This document shows, piece by piece, positions 9,356 through 18,608 of a DNA stretch of 64,000 nucleotides. The stretch is from Saccharopolyspora phatthalungensis (GTDB taxonomy: Bacteria; Actinomycetota; Actinomycetes; Mycobacteriales; Pseudonocardiaceae). Made by a program: the position numbers and the translations under genes. Location: contig NZ_JACHIW010000001.1 in assembly GCF_014203395.1 (NCBI RefSeq), forward strand, positions 4,385,501-4,449,500, in the 5' to 3' direction. How positions within the stretch are numbered: the first letter of the stretch is position 1; each line of letters starts with the position of its first letter. The notes under the pieces were generated by a model that had not been told where the DNA came from, searched no databases, and saw only the letters and a list, made by a program, of their open reading frames with translations.

Positions 9356-9735
9356 TGGGGACGAAAGGGGTCCCTGATCCGCCCTGCGAGGTCCAGCGGT
9401 TCGGCGCGCAACGCTGTTCGGAAGCCGGGTGGAATTCGGTCGAATGAGCACAGTGGACTGTGCGGACTTGCTCCTGGCGAGCGCGCAAATCCCACTAACG
9501 ACTGGTTGCCCATCACGCCCAGTCGCGCGCCCGGGTAGCTTCGCGTCGTCTTAAAGCCCTTTTGTCGTCGGATATTTCATCTGATCAGTGGTTGCGTTCG
9601 GGATGCTCATCGACGGGGCGTGGCCCCTGCCGACGGGTGGCAGCGCCGGGAATGCCGATCCCGTTGCCGTCGAGTTCACTCGTCGGCAAGTAGGGCCCGC
9701 ACCTCCTCGTTCCCGGATCATTAAAGGTGAGGCCG
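9356..9735. other. Intergenic region, nothing recognised
   Basis: These 380 nt lie between the DinB-like gene and the secreted protein. No protein-like frame, tRNA or strong hairpin was seen. The promoter of the gene at 9736 is expected near the right end; GAGGCC just before the ATG may serve as its ribosome site. Confidence 0.35.
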
Positions 9736-10371
9736 ATGAAACCCGTTCTTGGTGGCAGATGCGCCGCGACCGCCGTGGCCTTTCTCGCGGCCACGGCGTT
9801 CACGCTGGCCCCGCAAGCCCCGGCCGCCGCGTTCGACATTAACTTCGCGTGCTCCGGCTCTTCCCCGTTGGGCGAGCAGCAGTTCGGCCTGCGGCAGGGC
9901 GCCGACGTCACGGCACCGGCGACCGTAGCTCCCGGCGGCGCGCTCGATGTCGTTTTCGACCCCGGCCCGAACAAGGTGCCCGCCGAGGTCAACGGCCACA
10001 CCGTGAAGCGGATCGAGGGCGTGGATCTGAAGATCCAGATCCCGCCGAATTCCCGCTTCGTGTCCGCAGACCTCGGCGGCGGGTCCGGTCTCGGGCCTAA
10101 TCCGCCGGCCATGAGAGTGGCCGGCGACATCGCCACACTGCACCTGGACGGCCCGATCGCGGGCGGCTCGCAGTTCGAACTGCCCACCGTGACCATGCAC
10201 CTGACGGCCGGTCAGTCCGGCGCGATCGAAACCAGGCTGCACGGCACCGGCTACGGCGATCCCGGCTTGGCCTTCACCGCGGTGGCGGCGTCGATCATCG
10301 GCGAGGTTACCGTGCCGTCGCGTTGCTTCCCTAAACCCAATCCGGTCCTGACGACTACGAAGATCGGCTGA
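9736..10371 (+). CDS. Secreted protein of unknown function
   Basis: A 211-residue protein with a Sec signal peptide (MKPVLGGRCAATAVAFLAAT, then Ala-rich cleavage region near residue 32). The mature part is beta-rich and starts FDINFACSGSSPLGEQ; a second Cys near the C-terminus (PSRCF) could form a disulphide with the first. Similar secreted proteins are common in actinomycetes, but I do not recognise an assigned function. ATG 9736 is preferred over GTG 9727 by position of the basic n-region. The next gene also encodes an exported protein. Confidence 0.75.
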   Translation: MKPVLGGRCAATAVAFLAATAFTLAPQAPAAAFDINFACSGSSPLGEQQFGLRQGADVTAPATVAPGGALDVVFDPGPNKVPAEVNGHTVKRIEGVDLKIQIPPNSRFVSADLGGGSGLGPNPPAMRVAGDIATLHLDGPIAGGSQFELPTVTMHLTAGQSGAIETRLHGTGYGDPGLAFTAVAASIIGEVTVPSRCFPKPNPVLTTTKIG

Positions 10372-10606
10372 GTAGGGAATCGTTTTCCCGCCGGCTCGCT
10401 GGAAAACGCACCTGTGCGGTCTTCTGTGGACGGCTGGTGAAACACGCACGGTATTTCAGCTGAACGAGGGATACATGGGGCTGTGGCGGCCTTTCCTCGT
10501 GACGCCCACACTCGGGCTTGTACGTGTTCTGGGCCCAGTGAGCTGATCCGCGGTTGATACGAGACGGCGGTTTCGCTGACCGCACTGTCTGTTTCGGGGT
10601 GGACTC

Positions 10607-11464
10607 ATGACCGAGAACGCGAATGCGGACGGGTTATCTTGGCGCAATTTCATCAAACTCTCCGGTGCCTTCGGCTCCGCCGCCATCCTGATCAGTAGCT
10701 GCGCCGTTGCGGCCGGGCAGGGCACGCCCGCCGCTCAGGACCTGTGCGGCAAAGACGGCGATACGTCACCGGAACTCTGGAGAACGGCGAAGGACTGCAG
10801 GGAGTTGCACAACGCGGGGAAGCCGACGCCCGAGAGCAGGGTGACCACGGACACCTATGTCGTGCTCAACGGCAAGAAGAGCGCGAACCTCAAGCACAAC
10901 TTCCTGCTGGTGCCCACTCGCCGGATCAAGGGCATCGAGTGCGATGTGGTGTGGACTACGGGACAGCTGTACTGGCAGGACGCCTGGTCCGAAGCCCAGC
11001 CGGGTAAAGCAGCTCCGGTGACTTACCCCGCCGGCGTGATCGGGTTGGGCGTGAACCCGCCGCACGACGCGAACGGTCATCCGATCCGGACCCAGGATCA
11101 GCTACACATTCATATGGCCGGGTTTCGGAATGCGGCGTTGGGGCAGCTGGACCACGCCAACGTCACGAGTGATCTCACAAAGTGGGCGAACTCGATCGTC
11201 GCGCTCGACGGCTTCGACCGCCACGGCGCCAAGGTCACCCGCAACTACCGGGCGCTCCACGTCGCGAACTTGAACCAGAACCTTTTCGCGCTCTTGCGCA
11301 ACAACGTCTCCGACGCCGCCAAGGACATGTCGATCCAAACGATCATCGTGGCGAGCCGGAAGGCGGGCGGGTTCTACGTCCTCAACAGCTCTTCCAACAT
11401 GACCGGCGGCCAGCCGGGAGTGGGCGGCACGAGCACCTGCGACGACCTGCTCGATTACGACTAG
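10607..11464 (+). CDS. CDP-diacylglycerol pyrophosphatase-like lipoprotein (Cdh family)
   Basis: A 285-residue exported protein. The N-terminus has RNFIKLSG and a hydrophobic stretch ending in a lipobox-like ISSC (Cys32), so it is probably a lipoprotein. The body follows the Cdh pattern: YVVLNGKKSANLKHNFLLVP, RRIKGIEC, and TQDQLHIHMAGFRNA with a HIT-like H-x-H (His167, His169). Cdh enzymes split CDP-diacylglycerol into CMP and phosphatidate at the membrane. Function here is inferred from these motifs; the C-terminal half is more divergent than in the E. coli enzyme. Confidence 0.75.
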   Translation: MTENANADGLSWRNFIKLSGAFGSAAILISSCAVAAGQGTPAAQDLCGKDGDTSPELWRTAKDCRELHNAGKPTPESRVTTDTYVVLNGKKSANLKHNFLLVPTRRIKGIECDVVWTTGQLYWQDAWSEAQPGKAAPVTYPAGVIGLGVNPPHDANGHPIRTQDQLHIHMAGFRNAALGQLDHANVTSDLTKWANSIVALDGFDRHGAKVTRNYRALHVANLNQNLFALLRNNVSDAAKDMSIQTIIVASRKAGGFYVLNSSSNMTGGQPGVGGTSTCDDLLDYD

Positions 11465-11487
11465 GCCCGCGCAGCGGGCGCTTGTCC

Positions 11488-11532
11488 GGAGTGAGTACTC
11501 ACTTCTTCGTTGACGGAGTGAGTACTCACTCC
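11488..11532. promoter_or_regulatory. Two tandem palindromic operators in front of the TetR gene
   Basis: Two copies of GGAGTGAGTACTCACT lie at 11488-11503 and 11515-11530; the second is a perfect 18-bp palindrome (11515-11532). Their centres are 27 bp apart, and the second ends 13 nt before the TetR ATG. GTGAGTACTCAC is a typical TetR-family operator, so autoregulation of the gene at 11546 is likely. Confidence 0.85.
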
Positions 11533-11545
11533 GTATTTTGGGGGC

Positions 11546-12160
11546 ATGGCAGAAACGAAGAGCCGGCGCCGGGCGCCGGGAATGAGTCCGGAGGAACGGC
11601 GGGGGATGATCGTCGCGGCGGCCGTGCCGCTCGTCGCCGAGTACGGGGCGGCAGTGACGACGAGCCGCATCGCGCGGGCTGCCGGAATCGGTGAGGCGAC
11701 GATCTTCCGCGTTTTCGCCGACAAGGACGAACTGCTGAGGGCATGCGTGGCCGAAGCCGTCCGGCCCGATCACGTGGTGCGGGAAATCGCCTCGGTCTCG
11801 CTCGACGAGCCGTTGGAGCAGCGGCTCGTCGATGCCGCCGACGCGTTGGCCGCGCACTTGGAGCGAATGGGCGCGGTGATCGGATCGTTGCATGCCTCCG
11901 GGCAGTTGCGGGGGCAGCGCGACGCGGACCGACAGCGGCCGAAAGCCGACGACCGAGCCGAGTCCATGCGGCAGATCCGCGATGCGATGGCGGAGCTATT
12001 CGAGCCGGAACGGGAATCCCTTCGGCTCCAGCCGCCGAAGCTGGCGGCGACGTTCCTGGGTTTGCTGTTCATGCGGGCTCGCATGGGGGAGCCAGAATCC
12101 CTGGAAACCGCCGAGATCGTCGCGCTGTTCCTGCACGGCGCATTCGCGGAGGGCAAATGA
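11546..12160 (+). CDS. TetR-family transcriptional regulator, autoregulated
   Basis: A 204-residue TetR protein with HTH SRIARAAGIGEATIFRVFAD at about residues 39-58 and a helical effector domain. Two palindromic operators stand directly upstream, so self-repression is strongly suggested. Its stop overlaps the ATG of a decayed VOC-protein gene (ATGA), which was probably the regulated partner before it was lost. Confidence 0.92.
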   Translation: MAETKSRRRAPGMSPEERRGMIVAAAVPLVAEYGAAVTTSRIARAAGIGEATIFRVFADKDELLRACVAEAVRPDHVVREIASVSLDEPLEQRLVDAADALAAHLERMGAVIGSLHASGQLRGQRDADRQRPKADDRAESMRQIRDAMAELFEPERESLRLQPPKLAATFLGLLFMRARMGEPESLETAEIVALFLHGAFAEGK

Positions 12161-12292
12161 CCGTCACCCTGAACCACACCATCGTCCCGGCACGGGACAA
12201 CGACGCGGCGGCTGGACCATCCGCTGTCTCCTCGGGGTTTGTTCTTCGCCGATGACACCGGGAACCTCTACGAGGTCATGTCCCCGGCGTGA
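12157..12292 (+). pseudogene. Decayed VOC/glyoxalase-family gene
   Basis: The first 20 codons from ATG 12157 read MTVTLNHTIVPARDNDAAAG, the usual start of small VOC proteins. They join, one frame away, to LDHPLSPRGLFFADDTGN and LYEVMSPA followed by TGA 12290-12292, the usual VOC C-terminus. About 80 central codons are missing and the junction is out of frame. The gene was translationally coupled to the TetR gene. Confidence 0.8.
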
Positions 12293-12303
12293 GCCGGGAA
12301 GCC

Positions 12304-12338
12304 AAGGCCCCTCCGGGACGGGGGACCGGAGGGGCCTT
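12304..12338. terminator. Strong hairpin terminator
   Basis: Perfect 13-bp stem AAGGCCCCTCCGG (12304-12316) / CCGGAGGGGCCTT (12326-12338) with a 9-nt loop. It lies just after the TetR/VOC unit and before the convergent GMC oxidoreductase gene; there is no long U-run, as usual in actinomycetes. Confidence 0.8.
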
Positions 12339-12524
12339 CGTGCAGCCGGACACCGAGCCGCTGTCGGGGAACGACATCGAAGTCCGATTTCCAGGTGCAG
12401 GGCACCTTTTGCCGTGCAGCCGGTCAACGGTACCGGTCGCCTGTTTCCGTTGTGCAGGAGGATGACCGGTGCGGCGACCACGACCGGGCAACGCGGTCTA
12501 CGGCGACCCGCATCCGTGCCCTGA

Positions 12525-14075
12525 TCAGCGGTTGTCCTCCTTGAGCATGTCGGAGCACTTCTCGCCGATGGCCATCGTGGTGATGTTGGGGTTCACCGCG
12601 ACCAGGAACGGCATCGCCGATCCGTCCGCGACCCGCAGGCCCTGCACGCCCTTGACCCGCAGACGTGTGTCCAGGGGCTTGGTCGCGTCGTCGTCGGCGC
12701 CCATCGGCACCGACGCGGCCGGGTGGTAGACGGTGTTGTGGGTGCGTTTGATGTAGTCGGCGATCTCGTCGTCGGTGCGCACGTCCGGGCCGGGGTAAAG
12801 CTCGGCGCCTGCCCAGTTCCGCATCGCCGGCTGCGCCACGATCCTGCGGGCCAGCTTGATGCCCTCGGTCATCACCCGCAGGTCGTGCGGATCGGTGAAG
12901 TACCGCGGGTCGACCTTCGGCTTGTCCCGGAAGTCCCGGCTGCGCAGCCGGACCGTGCCGGTGGACCGGGCGCGGGTGACGTTCGGGGTCAGACAGAAGC
13001 AGTTCTCGGCGGTCGGGTAGCCCTGTCGCACGGTGTGCATGTCGAAGGGCACCGAGCCGTAGTGGAACATCAGATCCGGCCGGTTCAGGCCCGGCTCGGT
13101 GGTGGTGAAGATGCCGATCTCCCACCACTGCGTGGAGTCGGTGACCATCGGCTGCTTGGCCTCCCAGCCGATCACGCCCTCCGGGTGGTCCTGCAGGCTG
13201 GAGCCGACGCCGGGGGAGTCGACCAGCACGTCGATGCCGAACTCCCGCAGGTGCTCGGCCGGTCCGATACCGGACAGCATCAGCAGCTTCGGGGTGTCGA
13301 TGGCACCGGTGGACAGGACCACCTCGCGGCGAGCGGTCACCGTGCGGGTGTGGATCAGGTCCGGATCCAGGTACTGGACGCCGGTGGCCCGGGTGCCGTC
13401 GAAGATGACCTTTTTGGCCCAGGCCTGGGTGCGGATCTCCAGGTTCGGCCGGCTGTCGATGACCGGGTGCAGGTAGGACACCGACGACGAGGCCCGGGTG
13501 CCGTCCTCCCGCGCGTTGATCTGGAACCAGTTCGCCCCGTGCACCACGGTCTTGCCGGAGTTGAACTCCGTGGTCGGAATGCCCTCCTGCGCGCAGGCCC
13601 GCAGCAGCGAAACACCGCACGGGTCCTGCGGCGGGACGCTGCGGATGGTCACCGGACCGCTGCGGCCGTGGTGCTCGCCCGCCCCATCGTTGGTCTCCAA
13701 CCGCTGGTACAGCGGGAAGATGTCCTTGGCGCCCCAGCCGGTGGCCCCCATCGCCTCCCACTCGTCGAGGTCCTCGGCCGGCGCCCAGAACGCGATGCAC
13801 GAGTTGTGCGAGGAACATCCGCCGAGCACGCGGGCCCGCGCGTGCCGCATGAACGAATTGCCGTTCTCCTGCGGCTCGATCAGGTAGTCCCAGTCGTAGC
13901 CGGACTCCAGCAGCGCCATCCAGCGCTTGAGCTCCAGGATCGCCTTGTCGCCGACGTCGGACGGCCCGGCTTCCAGGAGGCACACGGTCACGTCCGGGTC
14001 CTCCGACAGCCGCGCCGCGACCGCCGCGCCTGCGCTGCCGCCGCCCACCACGACGTAGTCGAACTGATCTGACAT
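12525..14075 (-). CDS. betA: GMC-family FAD oxidoreductase, choline dehydrogenase-like
   Basis: A 516-residue GMC oxidoreductase. The N-terminal ADP-binding motif is FDYVVVGGGSAGAAVAARL; signature 1 appears around ARVLGGCSSHNSCIAFW, signature 2 as STGAIDTPKLLMLSGIGP, and the C-terminal active-site region as HNTVYHPAASVPMG and NPNITTMAIGEK. Enzymes of this type oxidise choline to betaine aldehyde. The choline assignment rests on its neighbours, an APC permease and a betaine-aldehyde-type dehydrogenase on the same strand; another alcohol cannot be excluded. Confidence 0.8.
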   Translation of the reverse strand: MSDQFDYVVVGGGSAGAAVAARLSEDPDVTVCLLEAGPSDVGDKAILELKRWMALLESGYDWDYLIEPQENGNSFMRHARARVLGGCSSHNSCIAFWAPAEDLDEWEAMGATGWGAKDIFPLYQRLETNDGAGEHHGRSGPVTIRSVPPQDPCGVSLLRACAQEGIPTTEFNSGKTVVHGANWFQINAREDGTRASSSVSYLHPVIDSRPNLEIRTQAWAKKVIFDGTRATGVQYLDPDLIHTRTVTARREVVLSTGAIDTPKLLMLSGIGPAEHLREFGIDVLVDSPGVGSSLQDHPEGVIGWEAKQPMVTDSTQWWEIGIFTTTEPGLNRPDLMFHYGSVPFDMHTVRQGYPTAENCFCLTPNVTRARSTGTVRLRSRDFRDKPKVDPRYFTDPHDLRVMTEGIKLARRIVAQPAMRNWAGAELYPGPDVRTDDEIADYIKRTHNTVYHPAASVPMGADDDATKPLDTRLRVKGVQGLRVADGSAMPFLVAVNPNITTMAIGEKCSDMLKEDNR

Positions 14076-14096
14076 GGATCGAATCTCCGTTTCTGC

Positions 14097-15647
14097 TCAG
14101 AAAACCGGGCTCTTGACGGCATCGCCAGGCGCGGCCTGGGCGGCGTGGTCGGCGAGCACGCCGACCTTGTGGCGCTGGACGAACCAGTAGTACGCGAACC
14201 CGCCCGCCGCCGCGACTCCGACGAACAGGACCGAGCTGTATTGCAGGTACCAGTGGAAGGGCGGCTCGGCGTTGTAGACGTCGCGGCGCGGCCAGGCAAG
14301 GTTGAGCGTCATGCCCGTGCCCCACAGCACCGCCAGGATGTTGATCGGCAAACCGAACCTGCCGAGGCTGAATCGGCCGTTCCGCTTGGCCTCGTCCTTC
14401 GGCACCGACCACTTGCCACGCAGCCGCGCGACCAGCATCGGCACGGTGACCAGCAGGTACGAGATGTAGATCAGGATGATCGCCAGGCTGGTGACGGCGG
14501 TGAAGATCTGCGGCTGCCCGATGTTGACCAGCAGCAGCGCCACCGCGAGCACGCCGATGACCACGGCCGGCAGGATCGGGGTCCCGAAGCGCGGGCTGAC
14601 CCGCGCCAGCAGCGACCCGGCGGGCAGGGCGTTGTCCCGGGCCATCGCGAAGGCGATCCGGATGGCCGCGGTGTGCACCGCCAGCACGCAGACCGTGATC
14701 GCCACGAAGATCGCCAGCAGGAACAACCGCCCGACCAGCGGCCCCAGTGCGTCGTTGAGCACGAACTGTAGGCCGCTCTCGGCCAGCTGCGGCGCGGTGA
14801 AATCTCGGGTGGCCATCAGGCCGAGCAGAATGATCAGGCCGCCGAGAACGAAGGAGGCGACCAGCGCCCGCAGAATCGCTTTGGGAGCATTGCGATGCGG
14901 GTTGATGGATTCTTCGCCGAGCGAGGCGGCGGTGTCGAAGCCGTACATCACGTACGACGAGGCGATCCCGGCGACCAGGAACGCGCTCAGGTAGTTGCCG
15001 CCGAAGGCGGACTCGGTGCCCTTGGTGTCCAGCACGATCGTCGGCGGGTTCACCACGGCCAGCGCCAGGGCGACGATCAGCAGCACCGCCGCGAGAAGCT
15101 CGATGAACACCCCGGCGCTGTAGATCCGGGCCATCAGCTTCACGCCGAAGGCGTTGACCAGCGTGGTGAACAGGATCAGCACCAGTGCCAGCATGATGCC
15201 GTTGACGGCCTGGTCGGCGCCGGTGCCGCCGTCTCCGATGAGCTGGAAGCCGGACCAGATCTGCGGCAGCGTGTTCTGGTAGGCCAGCGCGGTGGCCGAG
15301 ATCGACACGATCGAGGCCAGCAGCATCATCCAGCCGGCCAGCCAGCCCACATGCCGGCCGCCCAACTTCTTCGCCCAGTTGTAGATGGAACCGGCGATCG
15401 GATACCGCGATGCCAGCTCGGCGAAACTCAACGCCACGAACAACTGCCCGACGAACACGATCGGCCAGGACCACCAGTAGGCGGGGCCCCCGAAGGACAG
15501 GCCGAAGTAGGACAGTTGGAAGGTGCCGGTGAGCACCGAGATGTAACTGATTCCGGCGGCGAAGGTGTGGAACCCGCCGAGACTTCGCTTCAGTTTGTTG
15601 GTGTAGCCGAACTCGTTGAGCTCGGCGTCGTAATTGGGCGCGCTCAT
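14097..15647 (-). CDS. APC-superfamily amino acid/amine permease
   Basis: A 516-residue integral membrane protein with about 12 hydrophobic segments. Typical APC features: GFHTFAAGISYISVLTGTF in the first membrane segment, PIAGSIYNWAKKLGG, and SYVMYGFDTAASLGEE in the centre. ATG 15647 was chosen because it gives a short cytoplasmic N-terminus; the open frame runs further upstream without membrane-protein features. It lies between choline/betaine dehydrogenase-like genes, so choline, betaine or an amine is the likely cargo (inference). Confidence 0.85.
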   Translation of the reverse strand: MSAPNYDAELNEFGYTNKLKRSLGGFHTFAAGISYISVLTGTFQLSYFGLSFGGPAYWWSWPIVFVGQLFVALSFAELASRYPIAGSIYNWAKKLGGRHVGWLAGWMMLLASIVSISATALAYQNTLPQIWSGFQLIGDGGTGADQAVNGIMLALVLILFTTLVNAFGVKLMARIYSAGVFIELLAAVLLIVALALAVVNPPTIVLDTKGTESAFGGNYLSAFLVAGIASSYVMYGFDTAASLGEESINPHRNAPKAILRALVASFVLGGLIILLGLMATRDFTAPQLAESGLQFVLNDALGPLVGRLFLLAIFVAITVCVLAVHTAAIRIAFAMARDNALPAGSLLARVSPRFGTPILPAVVIGVLAVALLLVNIGQPQIFTAVTSLAIILIYISYLLVTVPMLVARLRGKWSVPKDEAKRNGRFSLGRFGLPINILAVLWGTGMTLNLAWPRRDVYNAEPPFHWYLQYSSVLFVGVAAAGGFAYYWFVQRHKVGVLADHAAQAAPGDAVKSPVF

Positions 15648-15829
15648 GCCCCGAACTCCTTTCCCGATCACCTCCGCTGGATGCGGAAGGGGACGAATCG
15701 GGTGGTCGCTTTGCGTCGCGCGAAGAACACCGCCGGCTCGGGCGGTTTCGAGCAAAGCACCGCTCGACCGGCCGCGCCGTTCCCGCGGCGGTGGGTGGGG
15801 CACCGCCGCGGTCGGGAGCGAATTCCTCC

Positions 15830-17323
15830 TTATTTTCCGGAGAACCAGTTCTGCGGGGCGGGCCGCAGATTCTGGTAGACGTGCTTTGCCTCCTGGTACT
15901 CGCCGAGTCCGGCCCGGCCGAGTTCGCGTCCGATTCCGGACTGCTTGAAGCCGCCCCATTCCGCCTGCGGCAGATAGGGGTGGAAGTCGTTGATCCAGAC
16001 GGTGCCGTGCCGCAGCCGGTTGGCGACCCGCTGGGCCTTGCCCGGGTCGCCGGTGAACACCGCACCGGCCAGGCCGTAGTGCGTGTCGTTGGCGATGCGC
16101 ACCGCGTCGTCCTCGTCGGTGAAGCGCTCCACGGTCAGCACCGGGCCGAAGGATTCCTCGGTGACCGCGTAGCTGCCCTGGTTGACCTCGTCGAGCACCG
16201 TCGGCAGGTAGTAGTGGCCCGCGGCGTAGCGCTCGCCCTCGGGGCGGCGGCCACCGGTGCGCAGCACGGCGCCCCCGGCTACCGACTTGGCCACGTAGTC
16301 GTCCACCTTCTCCAGGTGCGCGGCCGAGATCAGCGGCCCGGTCTCGGCGTCTTCGTCGAACGGCCCGCCGATGCGGATCAGTTCCGCGCGGCGGACGATC
16401 TCGTCTACCAGCGCGTCGTGCAGCTCATCCTGCACGATCAGCCGCGCCCCGGCCGAGCAGACCTGCCCGGAGTGCAGGAACACCGCCATCAGCGCGTAGT
16501 CCACCGCGGTTTCGAAATCGGCGTCGGCGAACACGACGTTCGGGTTCTTGCCGCCCAGTTCCAGGGCGACCTTCTTCACCGTCGCGGCTGCGGCGGCCGA
16601 GATCTTGCGCCCGGTGTGCAGGCCGCCGGTGAACGACACCAGGTCGACATCCGGGTGCTCGGCCAGCACCGAGCCGACCTCGGCGCCGGTGCCCAGCACC
16701 AGGTTGCCAACCCCGGCGGGCAGCCCGGCCTCGCTCAGCGCGCGCATCAGCAGGATCGCGGTGCTGGGGGTGAGCTCGCTGGGCTTGAGCACGAACGTGT
16801 CGCCCGCCGCGATCGCCGGGGCGACCTTCCAGGCCACCTGCAACAGCGGGTAATTCCAGGGCGTGATCATGGCGCACACGCCGACGGGCTCATACTGCAC
16901 GCGGCTGATCGCGTCCGGCGAGCCGGTGGCGACGATGCGGCCCGCATCGGTGCCGGCGATCTTGCCGAAGTAGCGCAAGCACGCGGCGATGTCGTCCATG
17001 TCGTATTCGCTCTCGACCAGCCGCTTGCCGGTGTCCAGCGATTCGGCGCGGGCGAACTCCGCCTTGTCGCGCACCAGGATGTCGCCGACCCGCAGCAGCA
17101 GGTCGCCGCGTTCCCACGGCGAGGTGGCCGCCCAGGCGCCGTCGTCGAAGGCGCGGCGCGCGGCGGCGATGGCGCGCTCGGCGTCGCCCGGACCGGCCTC
17201 GTCGACGGTGACCACCAGCTCGCCGTTGGCGGGGCAGTGGATCTCGCGGGTGCGACCGTCAGCGGCTGGTACCCACTCGCCGTCGATGAACAGCGTGGGT
17301 GCCGGATTCTCAGCTTGCGACAT
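15830..17323 (-). CDS. betB: Aldehyde dehydrogenase, betaine-aldehyde type
   Basis: A 497-residue NAD(P)-dependent aldehyde dehydrogenase. Catalytic residues are visible: Asn157 in ITPWNYPL, Glu255 in LELGGKN and Cys289 in SGQVCSAG; EESFGPVL lies near the C-terminus. It belongs to the BetB/ALDH9-like group by overall pattern. ATG 17323 starts MSQAENPAPT. With the GMC oxidoreductase it would complete choline to glycine betaine, an osmoprotectant. A divergent TetR gene (BetI-like position) lies upstream. Confidence 0.85.
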   Translation of the reverse strand: MSQAENPAPTLFIDGEWVPAADGRTREIHCPANGELVVTVDEAGPGDAERAIAAARRAFDDGAWAATSPWERGDLLLRVGDILVRDKAEFARAESLDTGKRLVESEYDMDDIAACLRYFGKIAGTDAGRIVATGSPDAISRVQYEPVGVCAMITPWNYPLLQVAWKVAPAIAAGDTFVLKPSELTPSTAILLMRALSEAGLPAGVGNLVLGTGAEVGSVLAEHPDVDLVSFTGGLHTGRKISAAAAATVKKVALELGGKNPNVVFADADFETAVDYALMAVFLHSGQVCSAGARLIVQDELHDALVDEIVRRAELIRIGGPFDEDAETGPLISAAHLEKVDDYVAKSVAGGAVLRTGGRRPEGERYAAGHYYLPTVLDEVNQGSYAVTEESFGPVLTVERFTDEDDAVRIANDTHYGLAGAVFTGDPGKAQRVANRLRHGTVWINDFHPYLPQAEWGGFKQSGIGRELGRAGLGEYQEAKHVYQNLRPAPQNWFSGK

Positions 17324-17764
17324 GGCTCGTTTCCCCGTGATCTCGATGGTGCGTGTTGCGTCCGAACTGCCCAGATGCGCAGTTCTGCCGCCGGTGCGCC
17401 ACATTTCCGCGATCCGATTCGGGCCGTCGCCGAATGCGCACCCATCGTCTGCGCCGTCGGTCACCTCCGGCGGCGCGCAATTCGCCGCATGGGGATCACC
17501 GACCCGCGATCTGCGGAAGTCACCTCCTGGCGGTCCATTCGGTGGCGGTTGACGTTCACGTCCCCGGCGCGGTGCTGCCGAGGACCTTAACACCGGTCCT
17601 GTACATCTGTACATCATCGGGGGATGAGGGCGCGGTCAATCGGCGGAGCAAACGCGATGAACACCGACAAACGCGGACGCGGTGACCCGGGCCGCACCAC
17701 CGCGGGTACGCGACGTGGCAGGCTGGATGGAGTAGTGGAGTCCACGGGAGGAACGCCGAAGCGC
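17324..17764. promoter_or_regulatory. Divergent control region with TGTACA repeat
   Basis: 441 nt between the divergent aldehyde dehydrogenase and TetR genes. At 17600-17613 there is TGTACA-TC-TGTACA, two palindromic half-units forming a near-perfect inverted repeat and a candidate operator for the TetR regulator. No gene was recognised in the rest. Confidence 0.5.
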
Positions 17765-18340
17765 ATGTCGACCACCCAGCCCGCGCCCACCGCGCGCCGC
17801 AAGGATCCGGCCCGCCGCGAGCGCATCGCCCGCGCCGCGATCACGGTCGTCGCCGAGCGCGGGGTCGAGAAGCTCACGCACCGTGCCGTGGCCGCCGCGG
17901 CCGGTGTTCCGCTGGGGTCGACGACCTACTACTTCGCCACGCTCGACGATCTGCTGGCCAGCGCGTTGCGGCAGGCCGCCGCCGACGATGTCGAGCACCT
18001 GCGCGAGTGGGCCGACAGCCTGGAACGCAACGATGATCTGGCCGCCGCGTTGACCGACCTGGTGCTGCACTACCTCGGCCCGGCCCGCCCGCAGACCATC
18101 GTCGAGCACCAGCTCTACATCGCCGCGCTGCACAAGCCCGCGTTGCGCCACGTCAGCCAGGAATGGGACACCGCGCTGGCCCAGTTGTTCGCCTCCTACA
18201 CCGATCCGGCCATCGGGCGGGCGTTGTCGGTGCTGTTCTGCGGCCTGCTGCTGCAGGGCATCGTCCGGGAGTCGGTGCCGAGCCGAGACGAAATCGAGAC
18301 GATATTCGGCCGGGTGCTCGGCTCGCACGCGAAAACCTGA
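17765..18340 (+). CDS. TetR-family regulator (BetI-like position)
   Basis: A 191-residue TetR protein: HTH LTHRAVAAAAGVPLGSTTYY at about residues 39-58, then a helical effector domain ending in FGRVLGSHAKT. ATG 17765 follows GGGAGGAA at 12-13 nt, and upstream in-frame starts would add a non-conserved basic tail. It is divergent from the choline/betaine operon and is the probable local repressor, as BetI is elsewhere; this is positional inference. Confidence 0.85.
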   Translation: MSTTQPAPTARRKDPARRERIARAAITVVAERGVEKLTHRAVAAAAGVPLGSTTYYFATLDDLLASALRQAAADDVEHLREWADSLERNDDLAAALTDLVLHYLGPARPQTIVEHQLYIAALHKPALRHVSQEWDTALAQLFASYTDPAIGRALSVLFCGLLLQGIVRESVPSRDEIETIFGRVLGSHAKT

Positions 18341-18608
18341 TTCCAGCAGGCGATTCCGCCCGGTGTCCGGAGGGTCAACACCGGATGACCGTTGCATTGC
18401 AACGAAATCCGGGCAGTTGATCTCGTTCGCGGTGACGGTGGACAATGGGCGCAGTGACCCGTGGTGCCACGCATCCGAGAGTGCTCGCAGCTGACCGGTT
18501 CAGCCCAGCGGAGCACATCGCAGGGCGCTTTTGAGGTGTACAAAGGACTTGCCGCGTCGGGGCGTGGCTCGCTCCCAGCAATGTTGATCAACGGACCGGG
18601 GTGAGACC

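Noticed and set aside
9585..10449. Antisense frames over the secreted-protein gene
   Set aside because: They mirror the coding strand of 9736-10371, which has a clear signal peptide; the antisense translations have no features.
12424..16065. Very long open frame on the minus strand (1213 codons)
   Set aside because: It is an out-of-phase frame kept open by high GC; the GMC oxidoreductase and APC permease are encoded in other frames of the same strand.
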